A stretch of 20,929 nt of DNA from contig QNDV01000004.1 in the NCBI GenBank assembly GCA_003646045.1, forward strand, positions 1 to 20,929. Direction: 5' to 3'. Shown here piece after piece: positions 15,133-20,929 of this stretch; position 1 is the stretch's first letter; each line of letters begins with the position of its first letter. The notes beneath the pieces are model-generated. The model saw nothing but the letters and a program-made list of their open reading frames with translations, ran no database searches and was not told the DNA's origin. This DNA is from a bacterium. Its GTDB lineage: Bacteria > Krumholzibacteriota > Krumholzibacteria > LZORAL124-64-63. The translations under genes were made by a program, and so were the position numbers.

Positions 15133-15551
15133 CCCAGGATGAAGCCAGGCTGCTCCTGGCGGGAATCCGTGTCCTGACCCATCGTCTGGAACGCGGACCG
15201 ACACCCGAGGAGTTGGCTGATTTATTGGACATGGCGGACAGCCAGGTACGCATCCGGTTGACCATCTTGGCGGATCTGGGCATCGCGGCCCTGGTGACGA
15301 GCGCCTTCGAGACCCATGCCGAGGTTCGCGACGAGAGTCTGGTGGTCCAACTGGCCGAGGCCGAGGGGCCCGCCATCAGCGAAGACCTGAAGGCCTTCGA
15401 CGAAAAGAAGCGCGCCGAGAGCGAACGCATGTCGCAGCTCTTCGAATCGGGCGCGCAGGACGCGCTCCGTGACGACAAGCACCGCCGGATGGACGAGGAC
15501 CTGCAGGATATCCGGGGGCGCAAGCCGCGCAATCCTTTTGGCGAAGACTGA
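15120..15551 (+). CDS. Small winged-helix-like protein of unknown function
   Basis: A 143-residue protein I do not recognise. Residues about 8-80 look like a winged helix-turn-helix: AGIRVLTHRLERGPTPEELA, then DLLDMADSQVRIRLTILADLGI, then the short strand-like segments AALVTSAF and HAEVRDESLVVQL. The remaining third is strongly charged, helical (FDEKKRAESERMSQLFE) and ends in a basic-acidic tail. TTG 15120 is chosen because GGAAGGA at 15107-15113 is well spaced; ATG 15129 is the alternative. It overlaps the mrfB-like gene by 13 bases and is the last gene of the operon. It could be a regulator or a DNA-binding helper of the repair pair, but nothing in the sequence decides this. Confidence 0.7.
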   Translation: MSRMTQDEARLLLAGIRVLTHRLERGPTPEELADLLDMADSQVRIRLTILADLGIAALVTSAFETHAEVRDESLVVQLAEAEGPAISEDLKAFDEKKRAESERMSQLFESGAQDALRDDKHRRMDEDLQDIRGRKPRNPFGED

Positions 15552-15587
15552 TTCCAGGGCGTAAACACGATACACGCCTAAATGGAA

Positions 15588-15616
15588 CGGGCCCGCCCCC
15601 CGGGGGAGCGGGCCCG
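15588..15616. terminator. Bidirectional hairpin terminator between convergent genes
   Basis: A 9-bp perfect stem (CGGGCCCGC and GCGGGCCCG) surrounds an inner C5/G5 run. It lies in the 86-base gap between the end of the dapL operon and the end of the PpiD-like gene. There is no clear T run on either side. Its position between convergent stops supports a shared termination role. Confidence 0.7.
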
Positions 15617-15637
15617 CACTTCAAGACCAGGGGCGGA

Positions 15638-17461
15638 TCAGTAGCCGCCAGCCCCCATGCGTCCCCGGAGGTCGAGGATATCAGCCGACTCCACCTGGGC
15701 GGACATCCATTCCTCGAAGACCTCGGCCTGCTCGCGGTTCAACAGGGCGGCCCGCAGCCCCTCCTTGCGCAGCAGGTAGTCGTCCTCGTCCACTTCCGCG
15801 ATCCAGCGCGGTGTCAGGGCGAAGAGCCCGCGCAGCGTTTCCACCTCGGGGATCAGCTGGCCCACGGTGCCTTCCATGGCGAGACGATTGAATTCCGTGC
15901 CGTAGCCCACATTCTGGACATTGCTGTTGACGGTGAAGGTGTCCGATAGCGCATGGACCAGATCATGGGCCGTGGCAGCCTCGGCCATGGTGGTTCCCAT
16001 CTGCACTTCACCCACGGCAGGGCCCAGCTTGGCACGGGCCGTTGCCAGGTTCTTCTGCTGGCGCACGGCCAGCGTTACCTGACCCCGGACCGTTTCCAGG
16101 GGCGCATCACCGCCCGGTAGCGGCTCGCCGGCAAGCACCACATACATGAAGTCGTCGTTCTCGAAGACGGGGCTGACCTCACCGTGTTGGGCGAGGCGGA
16201 CCCAATCGGCGCCGGACAGGGTCTGGCGCAGGGTCGGAATATCGCGGCCGGCAGGGAACGGGTCGGGACTCACCAGATCGTGGGCCTCGGCCTCGGCTGT
16301 CATCACGAAGGTCGTTCCGTCCACGCGATCCCGGAAATCCCCGGCGGCATCACGAAGCAGGTCGATGGTCTCGGGGCCGGGAGTGACCCGCAGCAGGATA
16401 TGGCGGGCGCGGACCTGGTAGATCTCACCGGTGGTGGTGTCGGCATCCCGCTCCAGCACCTCGATCAGGTGGTAACCGAACGGTGTACGCACAGGTTGGC
16501 TGATCTCGCCCACGGGGAGGGAGAAGGCCACTTCGGTGAACGGCGCCACCATGCGGTTGCGGTCGAAGACGCCGAGGTCACCGCCGTTGCTCGCACTGGA
16601 GTCGTCGCTGTACTCACCTGCTGCCATGGCAAAATCCTTGTCGCCGGCAATGATCTCCGCGCGGACCTCCGCCATGAACTCTTCGATCTCGGACCAGTCG
16701 GCTTCGGCGGCTTCCTTGGCGAAGCGGACCACCTGGCAGGTATAGCGCTCCTCCTGCTGGTAGTCGTCGGGGTGAGCTTCGTACCAGGCCTGGACCTCGT
16801 CAGCCGTCGGCTCGGGAACATCCGTCTGTCCGGAGTAGACCACGCCCATGTACTCGGCCACGGCCCTTCCGGTCTGGCGCAGGTATTCCTCCCGCACTTG
16901 TTCGTCACCCACGGCCGCGTCGGCGGTGATCTCCTGGTAGAGCTTGCGCTGGGGGATGACGCTTTCGCGGACGAATTGTTCTGCCCGGGTCCAGTCGCTC
17001 TCGGGATTCTGGAGGTCCGCGAAATAGCGCTGGATATCCACCTGGCCCTCTTCATTGCGGTATCCAGCCAGGATTTCCTGGGGCGGGTCGTTCTGGAAGA
17101 CGTCCAGGATCTCGGCGTCGGTGGCGCCGATGTCCCGCTTCTTGATGGCATGCTCAGCAATGGCCGTGCGCACCAGGCCGTCCCAGGCGCGCTGCCGGGC
17201 CATGGCGTACTGGTTGGACGTCAATTCGTTGCCGCCGCTCTGTTGACGGAGCATGGCCGTCTGCTGGCGCACGGTGTAGTCGTACTGCTGGGACGAGATG
17301 TCTATCCCGTTCACCGTGGCAATAATGCCGGCTTGGAGCTGGCGCGTGCCGGGTGCCTGGCAGCCGCGGCCCGTCATTCCACCCAGGAACAGGAACAGGA
17401 TGAAGGTGGCCGCGATCACCCAGTAGAAAATCTTGGCCTTTGAGCGCAGGAGCTTGAACAT
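15638..17461 (-). CDS. PpiD/SurA-like membrane-anchored peptidyl-prolyl isomerase
   Basis: A 607-residue foldase resembling PpiD, anchored in the inner membrane with its bulk in the periplasm, where it would help folding of exported proteins. It has a basic N-terminus, a membrane helix (about residues 9-28), a SurA_N-type chaperone region ([19 protein letters not shown] to about 200), a parvulin domain (about 238-337) with [26 protein letters not shown] and FGYHLIEV, and a second parvulin-like stretch starting [13 protein letters not shown]. The first parvulin begins YTCQVVRFA instead of the usual ARHIL, while the second has ARHIL but no GGDLG, so catalytic activity may be partial or lost. 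ATG 17461 is chosen because GAGGGGA lies about 9 bases upstream and [10 protein letters not shown] is a typical PpiD start; the longer frame adds 48 improbable residues. Confidence 0.88.
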   Translation of the reverse strand: MFKLLRSKAKIFYWVIAATFILFLFLGGMTGRGCQAPGTRQLQAGIIATVNGIDISSQQYDYTVRQQTAMLRQQSGGNELTSNQYAMARQRAWDGLVRTAIAEHAIKKRDIGATDAEILDVFQNDPPQEILAGYRNEEGQVDIQRYFADLQNPESDWTRAEQFVRESVIPQRKLYQEITADAAVGDEQVREEYLRQTGRAVAEYMGVVYSGQTDVPEPTADEVQAWYEAHPDDYQQEERYTCQVVRFAKEAAEADWSEIEEFMAEVRAEIIAGDKDFAMAAGEYSDDSSASNGGDLGVFDRNRMVAPFTEVAFSLPVGEISQPVRTPFGYHLIEVLERDADTTTGEIYQVRARHILLRVTPGPETIDLLRDAAGDFRDRVDGTTFVMTAEAEAHDLVSPDPFPAGRDIPTLRQTLSGADWVRLAQHGEVSPVFENDDFMYVVLAGEPLPGGDAPLETVRGQVTLAVRQQKNLATARAKLGPAVGEVQMGTTMAEAATAHDLVHALSDTFTVNSNVQNVGYGTEFNRLAMEGTVGQLIPEVETLRGLFALTPRWIAEVDEDDYLLRKEGLRAALLNREQAEVFEEWMSAQVESADILDLRGRMGAGGY

Positions 17462-17500
17462 CTCGGGTATCCCCTCGGGGTGGCGCCATCGGGCGGGCCG

Positions 17501-17512
17501 GGGAGATCTCCC
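17501..17512. other. Perfect 12-bp palindrome upstream of the PpiD-like gene
   Basis: GGGAGATCTCCC reads the same on both strands and lies 40 bases upstream of the ATG at 17461, within its probable 5' leader. It could be an operator or part of an RNA hairpin, or chance in GC-rich DNA. Confidence 0.35.
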
Positions 17513-17552
17513 GGGGCGCGATGGGCATGGTACGTCGCCAAAACAGTCCCTT

Positions 17553-17581
17553 AAGATGGTGCAATTCGACCGGATTCTCAA
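17553..17581 (-). promoter_or_regulatory. Weak putative promoter of the PpiD-like gene
   Basis: On the minus strand TTGAGA (17576-17581) and CATCTT (17553-17558) are separated by 17 bases. The -35 element is good and the -10 element poor. It lies about 90 bases upstream of the start codon in the divergent gap. Confidence 0.3.
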
Positions 17582-17589
17582 GTTCCCCG

Positions 17590-17618
17590 TTGAGCCCCGT
17601 GACAAACCTGCTTAAAGT
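17590..17618 (+). promoter_or_regulatory. Putative sigma-70 promoter of the YuiD-like gene
   Basis: TTGAGC (17590-17595) and TAAAGT (17613-17618) are separated by 17 bases, about 40 bases before the start codon. Both elements match four of six consensus positions. Confidence 0.4.
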
Positions 17619-17657
17619 AGTGCGGTCGCGGCCCACAGCGGTTCCACACCGACCGGA

Positions 17658-18092
17658 GTGAGATTGGTCAATTCAGGCATCATCGCCCTGCTCGCTGGCG
17701 CCGCCGCCCAGGTCCTGAAGGTCCTGATGGAACTGGTACTCCACCGGCGTTGGCGTCCTGAACTGGCTTGGGCCAATGGGGGCATGCCCAGTTCCCACAC
17801 GGCGACGGTCACGGCTTTGGCCCTGGACGTGGTGGCCCGCGAGGGCTGGCAGGCCCCGGTATCGAGTCTGGTACTCGTGTTCGGCGCCTATGTAATATCC
17901 GAGGCCACCGGGCTGCGCCAGGAGATGGGGCACCAGGCCGCCGTCCTCAACGAACTCATGGACCGCCTGGTCCATGGGGAGACTGTGGATCGCAAGCGGT
18001 TGCGTGAACTGGTGGGCCACACCTGGACCGAAGTGGCGGGCGGGCTCGTGGCAGGCACACTGTTCGTCGTCACCTGGTGGCGGCTGGGATAG
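17658..18092 (+). CDS. YuiD/DUF212 (DivPAP2) family membrane protein
   Basis: A 144-residue integral membrane protein of the divergent PAP2 family (YuiD, DUF212), distantly related to phosphatidic acid phosphatases and vanadium haloperoxidases. Family motifs are GGMPSSHTATVTALA (residues 41-55), the segment ATGLRQEMGHQAAVLNEL (83-100) and RELVGHTWTEVAGGLVAGTL near the end. Three or four hydrophobic spans are visible. The motif histidine and serines suggest a phosphatase fold, but no activity has been shown that could be assumed here. GTG 17658 overlaps the only GGAG; TTG 17664 would be better spaced from it and may be the true start. It is transcribed divergently from the PpiD-like gene. Confidence 0.85.
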   Translation: MRLVNSGIIALLAGAAAQVLKVLMELVLHRRWRPELAWANGGMPSSHTATVTALALDVVAREGWQAPVSSLVLVFGAYVISEATGLRQEMGHQAAVLNELMDRLVHGETVDRKRLRELVGHTWTEVAGGLVAGTLFVVTWWRLG

Positions 18093-18097
18093 GGCGC

Positions 18098-18115
18098 TAA
18101 GGAAAACCTTATTTT
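18098..18115 (+). terminator. Small terminator-like hairpin after the YuiD-like gene
   Basis: TAAGG and CCTTA flank the loop AAAA and are followed by TTTT. The stem is only 5 bp, so termination would be weak. It lies between the YuiD-like stop and the promoter of the ParA fusion gene. Confidence 0.35.
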
Positions 18116-18118
18116 ACA

Positions 18119-18146
18119 TTGACAGTCCGGTGCTCTACGCTACCAT
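18119..18146 (+). promoter_or_regulatory. Putative sigma-70 promoter of the ParA fusion gene
   Basis: A perfect -35 element TTGACA (18119-18124) and TACCAT (18141-18146) are separated by 16 bases. Transcription would begin near 18153, giving a leader of about 107 bases. Confidence 0.55.
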
Positions 18147-18179
18147 CCGGCCAACAGGGGTCCGCCGCCGGCGCGGCCA

Positions 18180-18252
18180 CCTTTCGACATAGATGCCCGA
18201 GGACGGACCAGGATGGTCCGAGGAATCGGTTGCCTACGCGATCGTCGAAAGG
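18180..18252 (+). promoter_or_regulatory. Structured leader that could hide the ribosome binding site
   Basis: CCTTTCGAC (18180-18188) is a perfect complement of GTCGAAAGG (18244-18252), and the second arm contains the ribosome binding site of the ParA fusion gene. Inside the loop a 6-bp hairpin is formed by CGGACC (18204-18209) and GGTCCG (18215-18220), extended by CCGA (18197-18200) with TCGG (18226-18229). The arrangement resembles a translational on/off switch or an RNA thermosensor. I do not recognise a known riboswitch class. Confidence 0.5.
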
Positions 18253-18259
18253 ATTCGAT

Positions 18260-19333
18260 ATGAGGATTATCGCCCTGGCCAACCAGAAGGGCGGTTGTGG
18301 CAAGACCACTACGGCCACCAACCTTGCAGCGGCCCTGGCCCTGGCCGATAAGCGGGTCCTGCTGATCGATAATGATCCCCAGGGCCATGCCACCCTGGCC
18401 TGCGGTTACCGCGAACGCGATTTCAGCCTCAGCACCTACGATCTCTACCTGACCTCCGACATCCTGGTGGAGGATGCCTTTCTCGAGGTCGGTCCGCGTC
18501 TGCACCTGGTTCCCGCGGGCATCGAATTGTCCGCCGTGGAACAGGTCCTGTCCCGCGCGGATGAAAAGGAGAACGTGCTACGCGCCAACCTGCGCCGCAG
18601 CGCCATGCCCTATGATTACGTGCTGATCGACTGCCCACCGGCAGTGAGCCTGCTGACCTTCAATGCCCTGCTCGCCGCGGGCGAGGTGATCATCCCGGTG
18701 GATCCCAGTTACTACAGTCTGCAGGCGGTGCGCAAGATGCGCGAGACCCTGTCCCTGATCCGTGAGCGCAAGGGCCACGACGTGGTGCCCCATATCCTCA
18801 TGGCGGATTTCGATACCCGGCCCCGGTTCGTACGCACAATCATGGCGGAGCTGGAGGAACTCTACGATGCCGAACTGATGGACACCATCATCCACCACAC
18901 GGTCCGCTTCAAGGAAGCCGCGGGCAGTGGCACGGCGATCGTGCATCTGGATCCTGACTCCCGGGGGGCAGTGGATTTCCGCTGTCTGGCAAGGGAGGTG
19001 CTGGCCGACGAGGTGGATGTGGAGGTAACAAGCATCGACCACTGGGTCGCCCTGCTCCACGGGCCTCGCACCACCAGTGGCGGTATGCGCTTCGAAGCGG
19101 ACTTTTCCCGGGCCAAGACGGTGCGTATCACCGGCTCGTTCTGTGACTGGTCGGCCAAGGGATTGCCCCTTGCCAGGCGCGATGACGGTATCTGGGAATG
19201 TCAGCTCGAACTGGCCACCGGTCGCCATGAATATCGCTATATAGTGGATGGAGCCTGGTTGCCCGATCCCCACAACAAGGAAACAGCCCCCAACGAATTC
19301 GGTGGGGCCAATAGTCTCTGTGTAGTGACCTGA
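18260..19333 (+). CDS. ParA-family ATPase fused to a C-terminal glycogen-binding (AMPK-beta/CBM48-type) domain
   Basis: A 357-residue protein in two parts. Residues 1 to about 255 are a ParA/Soj-type ATPase: deviant Walker A NQKGGCGKTTTATNLA (signature Lys10, Lys15), LLIDNDPQGHAT (switch I region, Asp37 and Asp39), YDYVLIDCPPAVSLLT (Walker B) and VIIPVDPSYYSLQAV. Such ATPases dimerise on ATP, bind DNA and position chromosomes or other cargo. Residues about 276-356 match a glycogen-binding domain: VRITGSFCDWSAKGLPL, then HEYRYIVDGAWLPDP, then GGANSLCVV. Trp297, Trp333 and Asn351 sit where AMPK-beta contacts sugar, and Arg326 replaces the usual Lys. A linker of about 20 residues joins the parts. 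ATG 18260 follows GAAAGGA by six bases; earlier in-frame codons lie in the structured leader. It heads a cluster with at least three more genes. Both domain calls are strong; the joint role is inferred. Confidence 0.88.
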   Translation: MRIIALANQKGGCGKTTTATNLAAALALADKRVLLIDNDPQGHATLACGYRERDFSLSTYDLYLTSDILVEDAFLEVGPRLHLVPAGIELSAVEQVLSRADEKENVLRANLRRSAMPYDYVLIDCPPAVSLLTFNALLAAGEVIIPVDPSYYSLQAVRKMRETLSLIRERKGHDVVPHILMADFDTRPRFVRTIMAELEELYDAELMDTIIHHTVRFKEAAGSGTAIVHLDPDSRGAVDFRCLAREVLADEVDVEVTSIDHWVALLHGPRTTSGGMRFEADFSRAKTVRITGSFCDWSAKGLPLARRDDGIWECQLELATGRHEYRYIVDGAWLPDPHNKETAPNEFGGANSLCVVT

Positions 19334-19385
19334 CTGGGTATTTGCGTGGACCGCACCGGAGGCGATCCGCGGGAAACGGGACAGG

Positions 19386-20162
19386 ATGTCGTTCTGCAGC
19401 AGCAAACCCGAGGGCCGGCTCGAGCGGGCAGCCCGCACCCACCACATTGCCGATATCGCGCATCATTTCCTGGCCGACGGGTATTCGAGCCCTGCGCCGG
19501 CGCCCGTCTGGATTGTCGCGGGCTCCGGACCATGGCCCTGGTCAGCACCCGCCGCCCTGGAACTGGCCCGTTTGACGGGGCGCGAGTCGGCGGGTCCGGT
19601 ATGCCTGGCAGAGGACGAGAGGGTCCCGTGGTCGGTACGTGCCCACCTGGCCGCCGAGGAAACCGGCTTGCTGGTAGTGGGAGCGGAAGACCCGGCCGCC
19701 CACGGTTCCGGACCCCTGTGTTGGCACCTGGGGCCGGTGGACAGCAATAGTCTCGATGATCTGGCTGCGGCGCGACGTGTACCGGGATGCCGTTTGCCCG
19801 GTGATGGGCGCGACAAGGTGCTGGTTTGGTGTATTGGCCATGGGGAGGTCAGCCGCGAGGACCATCTGTTGCTGCTGGAGCGGTTGTCGGGACTGCTGAA
19901 CCCCCAGCGCGTGGAAGTCCTGTGTGTGCCCGAGAACCTCCGCCCCGGTGACAGGGCCGGTTCCCGGCCTGCCCCGTCGGCCACGATGGTACTGGATCTG
20001 GCTGGCCGCGCCGCCGAGGTCTGCGCCCTGCCTGTGGCAGGGCATCTGTTGACTGGTGCCATGTCCATCGCGGCGCGCAATGCGGTCTTGACGAGCCTGC
20101 AACCGTGTCCGGTTGCGGCTCCTGCGCCATTTGCGCTGGACCGGGCCCGCGCCCGCCCTTAG
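19386..20162 (+). CDS. Uncharacterised protein downstream of the ParA fusion
   Basis: A 258-residue protein I do not recognise. It lacks a signal peptide and clear membrane spans, so it is probably cytoplasmic. It starts with a charged helix (RLERAARTHHIADIAHHFLA). Then comes VWIVAGSGPWPWSAPAALEL, which lines up loosely with the start of a ParA/MinD fold whose P-loop lysine is lost. A later segment, KVLVWCIGHGEVSREDHLLL, then QRVEVLCVPENL, could be the strand-helix-strand pattern of such a fold. This resemblance is weak. The C-terminal 60 residues are Ala/Pro rich. ATG 19386 is the first usable start; GGGACAGG abuts it, so the ribosome binding site is poorly spaced. It is 52 bases after the ParA fusion on the same strand and probably co-transcribed. 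Confidence 0.7.
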   Translation: MSFCSSKPEGRLERAARTHHIADIAHHFLADGYSSPAPAPVWIVAGSGPWPWSAPAALELARLTGRESAGPVCLAEDERVPWSVRAHLAAEETGLLVVGAEDPAAHGSGPLCWHLGPVDSNSLDDLAAARRVPGCRLPGDGRDKVLVWCIGHGEVSREDHLLLLERLSGLLNPQRVEVLCVPENLRPGDRAGSRPAPSATMVLDLAGRAAEVCALPVAGHLLTGAMSIAARNAVLTSLQPCPVAAPAPFALDRARARP

Positions 20163-20220
20163 CCTGAACCGGTCCGCAAGCTCCGGGACCCGCCCCGTGA
20201 CCCGCCCCGTGGAAGGTGGC

Positions 20221-20811
20221 ATGTCCATTAGCACCCCGAAACCGTCCGCGACCGGTTGCCCCCTGGCTGCCCTGGTCCTGGTCTGCGCCGTGTCGCTGGT
20301 GTCGTTGCCGGCCACGGGACAGGATGATTCCCTGCCCGTGGATCGCTACTCCCTGGGCCATCCCGGCTATATAATCATGACGGCAGCGGTGGGGGATACC
20401 ACGGGCACGTTTGTCTGGCAGGCTGGTCCGGGACCTACCCAGCGCTCGCTGGTCTGGGCCGAGGGAGTGCTGACGGTCCCCGTGACCCTGGCACCTGAAA
20501 CCTTTGGCCCGGCGGACCTGGCGGTTCCCTGCAGCGCGGAGTTGGCAGGGGGCGGACATGGTGGACGCCTCGTATTCAGCGGCGGGAAATATCGTATAGA
20601 TGAGCCGCTCCTGCTGACGGACGGGTCCGTTACCCTTTACGCCACCGCCGGCGAGTTGGAGATCCTCGGTGAGCGGGTCCGTTACCGGGCACCTCGGAAG
20701 GCTATCAAGGATACCCGCTCATCCTATCTGCTCCTGGCCGGACTCGTCCTGCTGACCATCGTCCTGTTGCGACGTGCGCGGCTCGGCTTGAGGAAGGGCG
20801 GCGGTAAGTGA
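20221..20811 (+). CDS. Exported single-span membrane protein of unknown function
   Basis: A 196-residue protein. An N-terminal signal peptide (hydrophobic core CPLAALVLVCAVSLVSL, likely cleavage after PATG or ATGQ) is followed by a periplasmic region rich in beta-strand patterns of about 130 residues, and by one transmembrane helix near the C-terminus (SSYLLLAGLVLLTIVLL). A basic tail (RRARLGLRKGGGK) would face the cytoplasm. This is a type I membrane topology. ATG 20221 is chosen because GGAAGGTGG at 20211-20219 is a strong ribosome binding site and the signal peptide follows directly. It follows the previous gene by 58 bases and overlaps the next as GTGA. I recognise no domain in the periplasmic part. 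Confidence 0.7.
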   Translation: MSISTPKPSATGCPLAALVLVCAVSLVSLPATGQDDSLPVDRYSLGHPGYIIMTAAVGDTTGTFVWQAGPGPTQRSLVWAEGVLTVPVTLAPETFGPADLAVPCSAELAGGGHGGRLVFSGGKYRIDEPLLLTDGSVTLYATAGELEILGERVRYRAPRKAIKDTRSSYLLLAGLVLLTIVLLRRARLGLRKGGGK

Positions 20812-20929
20812 GAGCCGCTACCCTGGCGTCTGTCGCTCTCCTGGGAAGTCTGGCCACCCTGCCCTGGGTCGGCGTGGGGCTGATCCATCTGCTGACGGGC
20901 CGGGACCTGGGTGCGGGTCTGCAGCCGTC
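20808..20929 (+). CDS. Membrane protein, N-terminal fragment
   Basis: The reading frame starts at GTG 20808, overlaps the previous stop by four bases, and remains open to the window edge (40 codons seen). AGGAAGGG at 20791-20798 is a plausible ribosome binding site. The visible part is a strongly hydrophobic segment (ATLASVALLGSLATLPWVGV and onward), so either a signal peptide or the first span of a membrane protein. No family can be named from this length. Overlap suggests it is coupled to the exported protein before it. Confidence 0.55.
   Translation, partial: MRAATLASVALLGSLATLPWVGVGLIHLLTGRDLGAGLQP

Noticed and set aside
16184..17443. A 419-codon open frame on the plus strand opposite the PpiD-like gene
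   Set aside because: Its product is a His/Gly/Leu-rich shadow with no motifs, while the minus strand has a membrane anchor and parvulin motifs in the expected order.
18119..18259. N-terminal extension of the ParA fusion protein
   Set aside because: ParA proteins start directly before the Walker A strand, and the extension would cover the promoter and structured leader.
18150..18259. Known riboswitch class in the ParA fusion leader
   Set aside because: I could not match the sequence to any riboswitch consensus I know, so only the visible pairing is reported.

Overview
The window is a compact, high-GC, gene-dense stretch of bacterial chromosome. A twin-arginine translocation subunit, a PpiD/SurA-type periplasmic foldase, a GlmU-type enzyme and several signal-peptide proteins point to a Gram-negative-type envelope. 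LL-diaminopimelate aminotransferase, an MrfA/MrfB pair, a cytidylate-kinase-like protein and a DUF4321 protein together would fit a deep-branching lineage (an FCB-group candidate phylum or a deltaproteobacterium-like group). That placement is inference only: no rRNA or other decisive marker is present. No tRNA, rRNA, CRISPR array, insertion sequence or phage gene was seen, so this looks like core chromosome.

Layout. (1) 1-545: 3' end of groL with its Gly-Gly-Met tail and a strong hairpin terminator. (2) 561-1280, minus strand: a cytidylate-kinase-like protein, transcribed divergently from (3) 1445-3378: a glycosyltransferase of the GT4 type, apparently expressed from a leaderless promoter, overlapping a YqeC-like selenium-cofactor accessory gene. 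(4) 3401-4735: an exported TPR protein with its own near-consensus promoter and terminator. (5) 4786-15551: a run of fourteen same-strand genes, mostly overlapping or closely spaced: dapL, folB, folK, deoxynucleoside kinase, panB, panC, a GlmU uridyltransferase half, a HIT protein, a LytR_C protein, a DUF4321 protein, tatA, an MrfA-like helicase, an MrfB-like nuclease and a small winged-helix-like protein. It ends at a hairpin shared with (6) 15638-17461, minus strand: a PpiD-like foldase. (7) 17658-18092: a YuiD/DUF212 phosphatase-like membrane protein. (8) 18119-20929: a cluster led by a ParA-family ATPase fused to a C-terminal AMPK-beta/CBM48-type glycogen-binding domain, followed by an unrecognised soluble protein, a single-span exported protein and the start of another membrane protein.

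The long operon combines cofactor supply (folate, pantothenate), lysine/peptidoglycan precursor synthesis, nucleotide salvage, UDP-GlcNAc synthesis, protein export and DNA repair. It reads as a housekeeping superoperon.

The most original region is 18.1-20.9 kb. The ParA-glycan-binding fusion keeps the ParA catalytic motifs and the aromatic sugar-binding positions of the glycogen-binding domain. It is preceded by a leader in which a 9-bp inverted repeat would hide the ribosome binding site. A ParA-type positioning system for a polysaccharide cargo is a reasonable but untested hypothesis.
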